A stretch of DNA of 15,346 nucleotides from positions 1-15,346 of the forward strand of contig CAZCAI010000124.1 in assembly GCA_964496595.1 (NCBI GenBank), given 5' to 3'. Each line of letters begins with the position of its first letter. The first letter of the stretch is position 1. A program made the position numbers and the translations under genes. The notes below the pieces were generated by a model. The model ran no database searches. It saw nothing but the letters and a program-made list of their open reading frames with translations, and had not been told where the DNA came from. Shown here piece after piece: positions 1 to 6,131 of this stretch. Source of the stretch: JAAAOZ01 sp964496595. GTDB lineage: Bacteria > Chloroflexota > Anaerolineae > B4-G1 > SLSP01.

Positions 1-398
1 GGCATTGAGGGCGCAGGGGGAGTGCCACAACAACGAGTGAGCAACCCACACCAGCAGAAAGCGGAACCGCGTCCGCGCCCAGCAGCGCCAGCCCGATGGC
101 GTTCTACGACGGTACCGTCGATAATGCTGCGCAGGCGCACCGCATCCGATGGGGCCACGAAGGACGCCAGCACAGTCTTTCCCTCTCAGCGAGGTGCGGC
201 CAGGCTCCCAACGAGGGCATGACGGCAATCAGTCGCACATCATTGACGCCCTGAGTGTCCGCTGTGAGGCAGTGCTTGCTTCTGAAGATCTGGGTTTGAC
301 GGGGATCGCCGTCGGTTGGAGCAACGAGACAACGAGGCTATTTCAGAACATCCTATTTCACGGGGAAACATACCGGGTAACAAACAGGGATTCGCCTT

Positions 399-458
399 GG
401 TTGTACGATGCACGAAACGGCGGTTTTGTCCTAACTTGTCCTCGTGCGTCGTACAACC
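399..458. repeat. Long hairpin repeat, copy 1
   Basis: The arms GGTTGTACGATGCACGA (399-415) and TCGTGCGTCGTACAACC (442-458) are complementary over 17 bases with one mismatch, and enclose a 26-base loop containing a TTTT run. The left half aligns with copy 2: both share TGTACG, GCACGAA, a CGGC and then TTTT. This makes it a member of a small repeat family rather than a chance hairpin. It is not followed by a T-tract on either strand, so it is not a standard terminator. Its function is unknown. Confidence 0.75.
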
Positions 459-483
459 CTTCTGGACACGCTAGGCTGACAAT

Positions 484-534
484 GGGCTGTACGGCGCACG
501 AACCGGCCTTTTCGTCACGTGCACCGTACAGCCC
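484..534. repeat. Long hairpin repeat, copy 2
   Basis: The arms GGGCTGTACGGCGCACG (484-500) and CGTGCACCGTACAGCCC (518-534) pair over 17 bases with one mismatch around a 17-base loop containing CCGGCCTTTTCGTC. It lies 25 bases beyond copy 1 and shares its core. Differences between the copies occur in both arms while pairing is kept, which suggests the folded form matters or that the element spreads as a palindrome. Confidence 0.75.
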
Positions 535-698
535 GCCACTCAGGCTCCGCCTACACCGCGTGGACGACGATTTCATCTATTGAGCAAGTCCCGCTCACAA
601 GGTCAGACCTTGCACCAGGGCGCGCACAGCTACATCAACTTCGGCCTCCGGCAGTTACCTTCTCAGCCAAGTTTGGATGTGGTCTGGACCTGGGCAAC

Positions 699-735
699 AT
701 AACGCACGCCAGGACTTTTTCACCTCGTGCGTTAT
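699..735. repeat. Hairpin repeat, shorter copy 3
   Basis: The arms ATAACGCACG (699-708) and CGTGCGTTAT (726-735) are perfectly complementary around a 17-base loop with a TTTTT run. The inner part of the stem (CGCACG/CGTGCG) and the T-rich loop match the other two hairpins, but the outer stem differs and is shorter. It is probably a diverged or truncated member of the same family. Confidence 0.6.
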
Positions 736-842
736 ACTTTCACCTGCACCGGATAGAAGATAATGCCGTCCCCAGAGCAGATCCTCCCGGAACGTTTTTT
801 CTGTGTCCCATAATTGACGATTGACACGATTGACATTCAACA

Positions 843-1550
843 GACATCGTTCCCGCGATCCGGGACGAGTTGGGCGTCAATGAGATAATCCTCATCGGCC
901 AAGGGGCGGGCACTGAGTTGGCCGCGCGTTATCTGAGCCGCTATCCAGAGCGCGTGACGCGGGTCATCTTCCATTCGCCGACGCCGCTGGCAGACGATGC
1001 CTCTTTCTTCGATATCTACGCCCGCACCGGCGCCCCGCTCGGCCCAAACCCGGTCTTCGAACCGCGCCTGCTCTTAGCAGCGGCACTCTCCGTCTATGGC
1101 CCGGAGGCGGCGGAGAATATGGCATCGTAGGCAGAGATGAGCGCCCTGCTGGAGGAGGCCTTCACGGCCAAGCTGTGGGTCTGCGGGCGGCACAGCGCGC
1201 TCGCGCCGGAGATCAATGCTGCTGAAGCGGCGTTCAACCACTACGTGCAGGTGCAGACCGAGCTGAGCGAGCAGACCCTACCCGATCCGCGCCCGGCGCT
1301 GGAGGAAAACCTCACGCCCAGCCTGGTGTTAGCGGCTGAGTGCGATTACATCCCGTGGGGCGTGATTCAGCGATATCGAGAGACGCTGCTCAACGAGAAG
1401 GTCATCTACTTCGCGGACGCGGGGCACATGATCCAACTCACGCAGGGGGGAGCACTGGGGGCGACCATTCGCGCCTTCCTGCTGGAGGAACCGTATCCCA
1501 TCCCCCCGTATGAGGGAACGGGCAATCCGCGTCCCATACTGGGGCCGTGA
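843..1550 (+). pseudogene. Decayed alpha/beta hydrolase, 5'-truncated, in-frame TAG
   Basis: The frame opens after a TGA at 831-833 and reads into a typical alpha/beta hydrolase nucleophile-elbow region (DELGVNEIILIGQGAG, then ARYLSRYPERVTRVIFHSP). The TAG at 1128-1130 interrupts it, and the same frame then continues without a shift to the TGA at 1548-1550. The second half keeps the acid region (LVLAAECDYIPWG) and the histidine region (YFADAGHMIQLTQ). Two further defects stand out. The N-terminal part before the elbow (first strands and oxyanion loop) is missing, and the elbow reads G-Q-G-A-G where the family has G-x-S-x-G, so the catalytic serine is glycine. Family members are serine hydrolases of about 270-300 residues; about 235 codons remain. 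An internal TTG (870) or the ATG at 1137 could start translation, but neither has a convincing ribosome binding site. I regard it as a pseudogene; the specific substrate is unknown. Confidence 0.75.
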
Positions 1551-1598
1551 GGGGGAAAGGCGCGGGATCAAGTCGTGTGTCGATTTTCACAAGGGGCG

Positions 1599-1793
1599 CT
1601 ATAAATGGGATGTAATCTCATCCAGCACGACAAAAATACTCATCGGTTCGCTGGGTGCAACTGCATCATCGCTTTCCTCGTGGACGTGATAAGGGAAATT
1701 TTGTACGTCAGGGAAATGGGGCGTATTGTCCCATCGTCGAATCAGATGATTGTGGTCATCAGCCCAGTGGTAACTATATGTGATAACCGCAAT
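1599..1793 (-). other. C-terminal fragment of a TumE/DUF6516-type toxin fused to PAS
   Basis: The tail reads IAVITYSYHWADDHNHLIRR, then WDNTPHFPD, FPYHVH and PMSIFVVLDEI. This order (a YxYHW strand, LIxRWDN, P-H-x-P, FPxHxH, then a VLDEI helix) is what I know as the C-terminal half of TumE-family (DUF6516) toxins of type II toxin-antitoxin systems. The N-terminal strands of that family and any antitoxin gene are missing here. The junction with the PAS domain lies near 1793-1800. The family match is from memory of its motif pattern. The frame is intact to the stop, which argues for recent joining or for selection on the fused reading frame. Confidence 0.6.
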
Positions 1794-2129
1794 CTCGCTG
1801 GCATAGCCGGTCTCCAATAGATGACGAAAGTGCTGCGTAGCCAGAGCGTGCATTTCCGGCAACCACAACTCCGAAATATGCATCTGGAGCAACTCATCCG
1901 CCGCGTAGCCCGATATCTCACACGCGGCGAGATTGACCTCCAAATAAAGGCCTGTCTCATCGGAGATAAAGATGCCGTGGGGCGCGTGATCCACGTAGCT
2001 GCGGAAGCGCGCCTCGCTCTCGCGCAACGCCGCCTCCGCCCGCTTGCGCTCCGTAATATCCTGAGCATAGACGGCCACACTCGTGATGTCGCCGCGCATA
2101 TCCGGCACGGGATAGATGACGTAATCGTT
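1599..2129 (-). pseudogene. Downstream part of the receiver-PAS gene, ending in a toxin-like tail
   Basis: It is in the same frame as the receiver-PAS gene but lies after its TAG. It reads NDYVIYPVPDMRGD and VAVYAQDITERKRAEAALRE (end of PAS 1 and linker), then a second PAS domain from SEARFRSYVDHAPHGIFISD to about ETGYAS. The PAS fold is then abandoned and the last ~63 residues match a different family (separate entry). A GATATG start at 2108 could re-initiate translation, but no clear ribosome binding site precedes it. The expected signalling output domain is absent, so this is a broken and recombined 3' end. It stops at TAG (1599-1601), with a TGA three codons on. Confidence 0.7.
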
Positions 2130-2885
2130 CTACATCCCCTCGCGCTTATCCACGGCGCGAACCGGTTCGCCGGACGTGAAGACCTCAGCCAGCCGATCCT
2201 TGCGGTAGGCTGTGACATCCGACGGGAAGAGGTCCCACACGCAACGCCCGACCAACGCCTCCAACGTCAGCCCAAACCGCGCTACATAAGCCTGATTCGC
2301 ATCCAGCACGATACCGTCTCGATCCAACAGCACCACGGCGGCAGTCGTCGCATTCAAGATCGCGCGCAGCTTGATCTCGCGCTCCCGCAGCGCCGCGTGC
2401 GCCTGCTTGCGCACCTCGATTTCACGTTCCAACTCGGCGGTGCGCACCTTGACCTCCGCCTCGAGCCGGGCGTTGTGTTGCCGCAGCGCCTCCTGGCTGG
2501 CCCGCAACTTCCGCTTGAGATGAATACGCTCCTCAGCGCGGCGCAATGCGCTCTCCAGCGTCACATTATCAATCGGCTTGGGCAGAAAATCGGATGCGCC
2601 CGACCGCAGCGCAGCGATCACGGCATCTTTCTCACCGTGCCCGCTGATGAGAATCACATTGGCCTCCGGATCACGCTCGCGGATCGTCTGGAGCACCGCC
2701 AAACCATCCATATCCGGCATCCGCAGATCGAGCAGGACCAAATCCGGCCCCACCTCAGCATATTGCGCGATCCCCGCCGCGCCATGTTCAGCAGTGAGAA
2801 CCGTATAACCCGCCATCCTGAGATTGCGCGCAAACGTGCGACGAATCCGCGCCTCATCATCTATCAACAAAATCTTTGTCTCCAT
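2130..2885 (-). CDS. Response regulator receiver with PAS domain, cut short by TAG
   Basis: This is a two-component receiver domain protein. From the ATG at 2885 the receiver spans about residues 1-120: acidic pair D9-D10, phospho-acceptor D53 in LVLLDLRMPDMDG, S81 and K103 (DFLPKP), so all phosphorylation residues are present. A charged coiled coil follows (about 120-175), then a PAS domain (LRAILNATTAAVVLLDRDG onward) that stops at TAG (2130-2132) before its last strands. Translated past the TAG, the frame continues perfectly into the end of the PAS domain (VAVYAQDITERKRAE), so the full gene was longer; see the 1599-2129 entry. The ATG at 2885 is preceded by AGG at 7-base spacing. A GTG two codons earlier (2891) is also possible. 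No histidine kinase, GGDEF or DNA-binding domain is visible, so the output is unknown. The truncated product could still be a phosphorylatable receiver with a damaged sensor. Confidence 0.8.
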   Translation of the reverse strand: METKILLIDDEARIRRTFARNLRMAGYTVLTAEHGAAGIAQYAEVGPDLVLLDLRMPDMDGLAVLQTIRERDPEANVILISGHGEKDAVIAALRSGASDFLPKPIDNVTLESALRRAEERIHLKRKLRASQEALRQHNARLEAEVKVRTAELEREIEVRKQAHAALREREIKLRAILNATTAAVVLLDRDGIVLDANQAYVARFGLTLEALVGRCVWDLFPSDVTAYRKDRLAEVFTSGEPVRAVDKREGM

Positions 2886-2959
2886 CCTCACACCTCATCC
2901 TCGGATACGTCTTGCAATCGCCGTAAAGGCTCACATTTTTCCAACTCGCCTCATCACTG

Positions 2960-2987
2960 ATTATAATCCGACGCGGCATCGAGACAA
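2960..2987 (-). promoter_or_regulatory. Candidate promoter for the receiver-PAS gene
   Basis: On the minus strand a perfect TATAAT (2965 to 2960) lies 16 bases downstream of TTGTCT (2987 to 2982, four of six matches to TTGACA). Transcription would begin near 2953 and leave a leader of about 70 bases before the ATG at 2885. The ATTATAAT core is self-complementary, so the -10 can also be read on the other strand. Confidence 0.4.
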
Positions 2988-3024
2988 ACCCCCGGGCGCC
3001 TGCCCAGCTCAAAAGCTGCGGATG

Positions 3025-3033
3025 TGCTATAAT
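3025..3033 (+). promoter_or_regulatory. Extended -10 promoter element
   Basis: TGCTATAAT is a perfect extended -10 (TGn followed by TATAAT). The -35 region (around 3005-3010) has little similarity to TTGACA, which is tolerated when the extended -10 is present. It points toward the acetyltransferase gene. Confidence 0.45.
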
Positions 3034-3262
3034 AATTCTGGCTCTTCGGGAATTCGCCGGGCGCGATCGTACTATCCCATCCACAACCTTGTAACGACGT
3101 AAGAAAGGTAGGTCTGCGCTCCCCACAAACCCGTATATCTGCGCTGCTTTTAGGGCCGCTTAGGGGGATGTATAGATCAATTGACACAGAGCTAGCAGAG
3201 AAATCCCCCCTCCGCTACCCATTCCTTATGACATCTTGCAACTAAATAGAAATTTTATCTGC

Positions 3263-3291
3263 TTGCATCTACTGTAACTGCTGATTAAGAT
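3263..3291 (+). promoter_or_regulatory. Weak candidate promoter close to the acetyltransferase
   Basis: TTGCAT (3263-3268) and TAAGAT (3286-3291) are separated by 17 bases, and would start transcription about 37 bases before the ATG at 3336. The -35 matches only its TTG. It is an alternative to the element at 3025. Confidence 0.3.
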
Positions 3292-3335
3292 CGGTCTTGA
3301 AAAAGTAACAGGTAGTTAGAAAGGAAACCTCAGTT

Positions 3336-4475
3336 ATGACCAAAATTCGCACCCTCCGAGTTGAAGAGTTCGAGAAACTGATACGCTTCATCGAGCGGGC
3401 CTTCGGCCTCTCGGTGGGCTTCTTCCAGCGCGTCTACCCGCACCTCTACCAGCCGACGCAAGAGGCCTGCGACTGGGCCTATGTCATCGAGGAAGACGGC
3501 GAGATTCTCTCGCACGTGGGCCTCTACCCCATCGAGGTAGTGACCGCCGGTGTGGCGCTTAAGGTCGGCGGCATCGGCGCCGTCTCCACCGCGCCCCAAG
3601 CGCGCGGCCGCGGCTATATGACCGCGCTCCTCCAGCACGTCATCGCCGAGATGCGCCGGCTCGATTATCCTGTCGCCTGGCTGGGCGGCGACCGCCAGCG
3701 CTACAACGCCTGCGGCTGGGAGAACGCCGCGCCGGCCTACCACCTCACCTTCTCGCGCCGCTCCCTCAACTGGGCCGATGTGACGCCCACGCCGGTCTCG
3801 GAAGTCCATCCCTGGGAGGCGGAAGCGGCCATCGCAGAATGGATGCCCCACCCCGATTGTCACGCGCGCCGTCCCCGCTTGACGCAGCAACTCCACAAGC
3901 AGGGATTGCGCGTCTGGCTGGCGGACGACGAGGGCGGCTACGCCATCGCGCAGGTAGGGGACGAGGAAGACGACGAGGCTCTCCAACTCATTGAGTTGGT
4001 CTCCGCTTCCGGTGACGAGGCTGGCCTGATCTACGCTGTGCTGGATTGGACCTTCGGGGAGCAGACGACCTGGACGCTCTCCGCGTGGGACGCGACGCGC
4101 ATCGCGCGCGTGATGCCCGCCGTCGCCGCGTGGCAATTGGAGGAAAACGGGATGTATCGCGTCAACGACCTCACCGCATTGCTGAAAGCCGCCCAACCCT
4201 GGCTACACTCCCGCGCCGTCGGCCTCCGGGATGTCGCCGCTTGCATCGAGGTCACATCTCCAGAAGCCTCGCCTGCGACCACGCTTTCCATCGTTGATGG
4301 CCAGGTCGAGGTGCGGGCCGGCTGCCACGCCGCACCCCGCATCGCACTCTCGCCCATCCACGCCGCGCGCCTCTGCTTCGGCGGCCCGGCCATCCCCCAA
4401 GCGGCGGAACTTCCGCCCGGACTGCGCGCCCTCTTCCCCCTGCCCATCTTCATCCCGCCGCTGGATCACGTGTGA
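3336..4475 (+). CDS. Eis-like GNAT N-acetyltransferase
   Basis: A 379-residue protein with an N-terminal GNAT domain and a C-terminal half of the Eis type. The acetyl-CoA-binding motif A is seen at residues 83-99 (VSTAPQARGRGYMTALL, matching the V-x-P-x-x-R-G-x-G pattern), followed by WLGGDRQRYNACGWENA (115-131), the usual second GNAT element with the R-x-Y/F-x-x-x-G-W signature. The C-terminus is hydrophobic and ends LFPLPIFIPPLDHV, the style of the SCP2-like domain of Eis relatives. Known members transfer acetyl groups from acetyl-CoA to amines, including lysines and aminoglycosides; the substrate here cannot be read from sequence. AAGGA (3321-3325) lies 10 bases before the ATG. The gene stands alone, GC-rich, between a long intergenic region and the AT-rich cassette. 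No clear terminator follows it. Confidence 0.85.
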   Translation: MTKIRTLRVEEFEKLIRFIERAFGLSVGFFQRVYPHLYQPTQEACDWAYVIEEDGEILSHVGLYPIEVVTAGVALKVGGIGAVSTAPQARGRGYMTALLQHVIAEMRRLDYPVAWLGGDRQRYNACGWENAAPAYHLTFSRRSLNWADVTPTPVSEVHPWEAEAAIAEWMPHPDCHARRPRLTQQLHKQGLRVWLADDEGGYAIAQVGDEEDDEALQLIELVSASGDEAGLIYAVLDWTFGEQTTWTLSAWDATRIARVMPAVAAWQLEENGMYRVNDLTALLKAAQPWLHSRAVGLRDVAACIEVTSPEASPATTLSIVDGQVEVRAGCHAAPRIALSPIHAARLCFGGPAIPQAAELPPGLRALFPLPIFIPPLDHV

Positions 4476-4526
4476 GGATGAACAGATAACATCGCAAGCC
4501 TGACAAAAGGCAGAAAAGCTATCTCA

Positions 4527-4557
4527 ATTTTCCTGAAATTTGATTTTTGAGGAAAAT
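4527..4557. repeat. Inverted repeat around the cassette promoter, possible operator
   Basis: ATTTTCCT (4527-4534) and AGGAAAAT (4550-4557) are perfect inverted repeats with a 15-base spacer that contains the putative -35 hexamer. The right arm ends five bases before the putative -10. Toxin-antitoxin operons are commonly autoregulated from palindromes in this position, so this is a reasonable operator candidate for one of the cassette's own proteins. It could instead be a weak AT-rich hairpin ending the acetyltransferase transcript. Confidence 0.45.
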
Positions 4558-4567
4558 ATTGTACTAT
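4540..4567 (+). promoter_or_regulatory. Candidate promoter of the four-gene cassette
   Basis: TTGATT (4540-4545) and TACTAT (4562-4567) are separated by 16 bases; each matches four of six consensus positions. Transcription would start near 4574, about 60 bases before the first gene of the cassette, which has a strong ribosome binding site. Confidence 0.45.
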
Positions 4568-4634
4568 GTTACCAAGCGACGAGAGACATGCTCTGTAAAC
4601 TCAATCAAAACCAACACTGCCTAGGAGGAACTAT

Positions 4635-4964
4635 ATGAATGAGATAAAACACGATAATTATAATATCCCAGATATCTACACTAATTCGATAAAAGTAAGT
4701 GCTAATATATACGAAGTAACGTTGGAATTTAATCTAACCACTCCTACAAAGGATGGGGCTAAGACACGTGAACTTGTGAGAGTACGGATGAGCCCTCAAC
4801 AGGGAGAAGCTCTACGTATCCTGTTAGATAAATATTTGAAGGTTTATGGTGAACAGTTCCAAGAAATTATCTTGCCAGATGAGCTAGTAAACCGTCTTTC
4901 TGGCACAGAAGAGAGGAGAACCGATGAACGTCAAAATATCATCAAGACAGACGAAGAATCTTGA
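4635..4964 (+). CDS. DUF3467-like small protein
   Basis: A 109-residue protein of unknown biochemical role. Its core pattern, IYTNSIKVSANIYEVTLEFN, then ELVRVRMSPQQGEALRILLD and KVYGEQFQEIILP, fits DUF3467 (N-x-x-x-V-x-x-x-x-x-x-x-T-L-x-F, then R-V-x-x-S-P-x-x-A-x-x-L). That is a short beta-rich domain followed by a helix, found widely as a stand-alone small protein. The last 25 residues are charged and overlap the next gene by 41 bases in another frame, so the two are probably translationally coupled. A near-perfect AGGAGGA (4623-4629) precedes the ATG. Codon use is AT-rich (ATA, AGA, TTA), unlike the flanking genes, suggesting acquisition by transfer. Family assignment is from motif memory. 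Confidence 0.7.
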   Translation: MNEIKHDNYNIPDIYTNSIKVSANIYEVTLEFNLTTPTKDGAKTRELVRVRMSPQQGEALRILLDKYLKVYGEQFQEIILPDELVNRLSGTEERRTDERQNIIKTDEES

Positions 4965-5331
4965 TAGAAAAGAGGATTTAGAAGGCCAAGCTTCTACTTC
5001 GACTTTTTTGGTTCCCAATAGCACTCATTATGCTTCAAAAGTAAGCATAGAGGCAGTTGATAAACAAAGAATAATCACAAGGGGAAGCAGTTTTACAGAT
5101 TCGCCATCTAGATTAGAAAAAGCAGAATCTACAGCCAGTGAGGTCGATAACGTCACACCAATCCTTTCACGCGAAGATGTGCAAGATATTCTGCTAAATC
5201 TAGAAATAAAATACGGTATGCAATCAGAGGAATTTTACGAACAGTGGTTAAAGGGTAATATGCCAAGCAGCATAGAGATGCTAAAATGGGCAGCATTATG
5301 GGAAGCCTGGCGTAATCGATACCTAATCTAG
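4924..5331 (+). CDS. Antitoxin-like small protein with disordered N-terminus
   Basis: 135 residues. The first ~80 are polar, rich in Ser, Thr, Glu and Lys, and look disordered (ASTSTF, RGSSFTDSPSRLEK, AESTASEVD). The last ~55 form a compact helical module: LSREDVQDILLNLEIKYGMQ, SEEFYEQWLKGNMP, EMLKWAALWEAWRN. The pattern of a short helix, Y-G-M-x-S-E-E-F-x-x-x-W/Y, a small acidic-hydrophobic turn and a closing W/A-L-W/Y helix is familiar from small antitoxin-like proteins encoded directly ahead of TumE-type or other toxins in Chloroflexota and cyanobacteria. GGAG lies 6 bases before the ATG; it overlaps the previous gene by 41 bases and the next gene starts 5 bases after its stop. I infer an antitoxin or partner role; there is no recognised DNA-binding motif. 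Confidence 0.6.
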   Translation: MNVKISSRQTKNLDRKEDLEGQASTSTFLVPNSTHYASKVSIEAVDKQRIITRGSSFTDSPSRLEKAESTASEVDNVTPILSREDVQDILLNLEIKYGMQSEEFYEQWLKGNMPSSIEMLKWAALWEAWRNRYLI

Positions 5332-5336
5332 CTACA

Positions 5337-5888
5337 ATGCTCTCTCGCAATCTAAATTTCGGGAAATATACTCAATACATAAGAGGCCTACTATATACTC
5401 ATCTTCAGGACGTTATCATTGACCAAAACTTTAGCACGGCCCCGATTTCAGATAGCAAGGTAACTTTGTTTCTAACGATTAAGTTCCGAGACGAATCGGA
5501 GCTGGAGCTAATCGAGACTCTAATTAAACAATCTGAAACTTCCCAAGTAATCAGCTACGCTTACCACTATCAACGCCCATCAGGATTTTTCTTTCACTAT
5601 GAAATGGAAGGGCAGCCCATTTCGAAAGATGGTATTGATTTAGAACTACTACCAGATAAACTAAAAAAGCCATGTTGTCATTTGCATGTGGGGGCAGATA
5701 AGGAAATAGCAAATCGCTGCCCAGATTTTCCAGGTGAGTTAAGGGAACATGACGGCCCTCATTATGGAACATTCCCTGTTTCTTTTGATTATGTGCTATC
5801 AACCATCATACTCAATTATTTTCCCAAACAACGATATGTACTCGCAAACATAAAACAACTTAAGGATTATGCGGGTCTGATCTTCTGA
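5337..5888 (+). CDS. TumE/DUF6516-like protein, putative toxin
   Basis: 183 residues. The strand order resembles TumE-family proteins: an early strand and FRDESELELIETLI (family style F-x-D-G-S-x-L-E-x-x-E), then VISYAYHYQRPSGFFFHYE (Y-x-Y-H-Y plus an aromatic strand), KPCCHLHVGADKE (the P-x-x-H-x-H element), a shared FPVSFDYVLSTIILNYFP helix, and a ~20-residue tail. The same YxYH and HxH elements occur in the fragment at 1599-1793. It differs from typical members in lacking the R-x-D-N motif and in having an insertion between the HLHVG and FPVS elements, so it is a distant relative at best. No ribosome binding site is visible 5 bases after the upstream stop, which suggests translational coupling to the antitoxin-like gene. 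The proposed toxin role is inference from family resemblance and gene order. Confidence 0.55.
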   Translation: MLSRNLNFGKYTQYIRGLLYTHLQDVIIDQNFSTAPISDSKVTLFLTIKFRDESELELIETLIKQSETSQVISYAYHYQRPSGFFFHYEMEGQPISKDGIDLELLPDKLKKPCCHLHVGADKEIANRCPDFPGELREHDGPHYGTFPVSFDYVLSTIILNYFPKQRYVLANIKQLKDYAGLIF

Positions 5889-5924
5889 TACGTTAAGAAT
5901 TTCCTAAAGTCGATAGAGGAACCC

Positions 5925-6104
5925 GTGACTTTTACAAAAGAAAATGAAGCAGCAATCGAGATTAAGGTGGAGATCACGCCCCAGGGTATATTAATACCGC
6001 CGGAGGCCGTCCAGGAGTGGATAGGTCAGTATGTCGAAATCATCAAAACGAACCAACAAATTATCATCCGACCTAAAAAACCCACGGAACGAGAAGGTAA
6101 ATAA
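5925..6104 (+). CDS. AbrB/SpoVT-like small protein, GTG start
   Basis: A 59-residue frame starting at GTG, preceded by AGAGGA (5915-5920) at 4-base spacing. The core AIEIKVEITPQGILIPPEAV, then WIGQYVEIIKTNQQIIIRPK, has the swapped-hairpin pattern of AbrB/SpoVT-type proteins (V/I-x-P-x-G-x-I-x-x-P-x-x-x, then V-x-I-I-x-x-x-x-x-I-I-I-x-P). These bind DNA as dimers and often act as antitoxins that repress their own operon. It closes the cassette and could bind the inverted repeat at 4527-4557. No dedicated toxin gene (for example PIN) follows, so it may partner with the TumE-like gene 36 bases upstream or be a stranded antitoxin. Confidence 0.65.
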   Translation: MTFTKENEAAIEIKVEITPQGILIPPEAVQEWIGQYVEIIKTNQQIIIRPKKPTEREGK

Positions 6105-6131
6105 CCAACTCAATAACACCATAAAACACCG

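Larger units (their letters stand above)
1..833. other. Non-coding or decayed region with hairpins
   Basis: No reading frame here looks like a real protein. The longest, on the plus strand at 149-583, has a scrambled composition, no recognisable motif, and runs through two hairpins. What is visible is structure: a perfect 14-base palindrome at 107-120 (CGACGGTACCGTCG), a hyphenated palindrome at 598-612 (CAAGGTC-A-GACCTTG), three long hairpins listed separately, and three spaced TTGAC copies at 814, 821 and 830. On the minus strand near 1-110, short hydrophobic stretches could be the edge of a gene continuing outside the window, but no start or motif supports that. The region borders a 5'-truncated pseudogene, so it may be a scar of deletion or insertion. 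Confidence 0.55.
2892..3335. other. 444-base intergenic region between divergent genes
   Basis: It separates the minus-strand receiver gene from the plus-strand acetyltransferase. Short frames exist on both strands but none has a ribosome binding site or a recognisable protein. It contains promoter candidates in both directions and a loose inverted repeat, AGGGGGAT (3162-3169) with ATCCCCCCT (3203-3211). A transcript from the extended -10 at 3025-3033 would have an untranslated leader of almost 300 bases ahead of the acetyltransferase, or would be a separate small RNA. No riboswitch class is recognised. Confidence 0.5.

Noticed and set aside
149..583. 144-codon open frame on the plus strand
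   Set aside because: It crosses two hairpins, has no domain or ribosome binding site, and the composition is not protein-like.
399..735. The hairpins as integron attC sites
   Set aside because: The outer boxes read GTTGTAC...GTACAAC, the opposite of the attC order (RYYYAAC...GTTRRRY), and there are no cassettes or integrase.
399..735. The hairpins as a CRISPR array
   Set aside because: Copies are unequal in length and spacing, diverged, and there are only three; no Cas genes are nearby.
814..834. Three TTGAC copies as promoter -35 boxes
   Set aside because: No -10 is found at proper distance; they look like a decayed short tandem repeat.
1128..2132. Genome-wide recoding of TAG as a sense codon
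   Set aside because: smc (6202-6204), the cyclic-nucleotide gene (14029-14031) and the 135-residue gene (5329-5331) end in TAG at sensible positions, so TAG is a normal stop here.
1821..2960. 379-codon open frame on the plus strand opposite the receiver-PAS gene
   Set aside because: It is the complement of clear receiver and PAS coding sequence; Arg/His/Gln/Leu-rich composition is typical of a GC-rich antisense shadow.
2857..3187. Short minus-strand frames in the intergenic region
   Set aside because: No ribosome binding site, no recognisable motif, and they overlap promoter candidates.
3330..4196. 288-codon minus-strand frame opposite the acetyltransferase
   Set aside because: It mirrors the GNAT gene, which has good motifs and a ribosome binding site on the plus strand.
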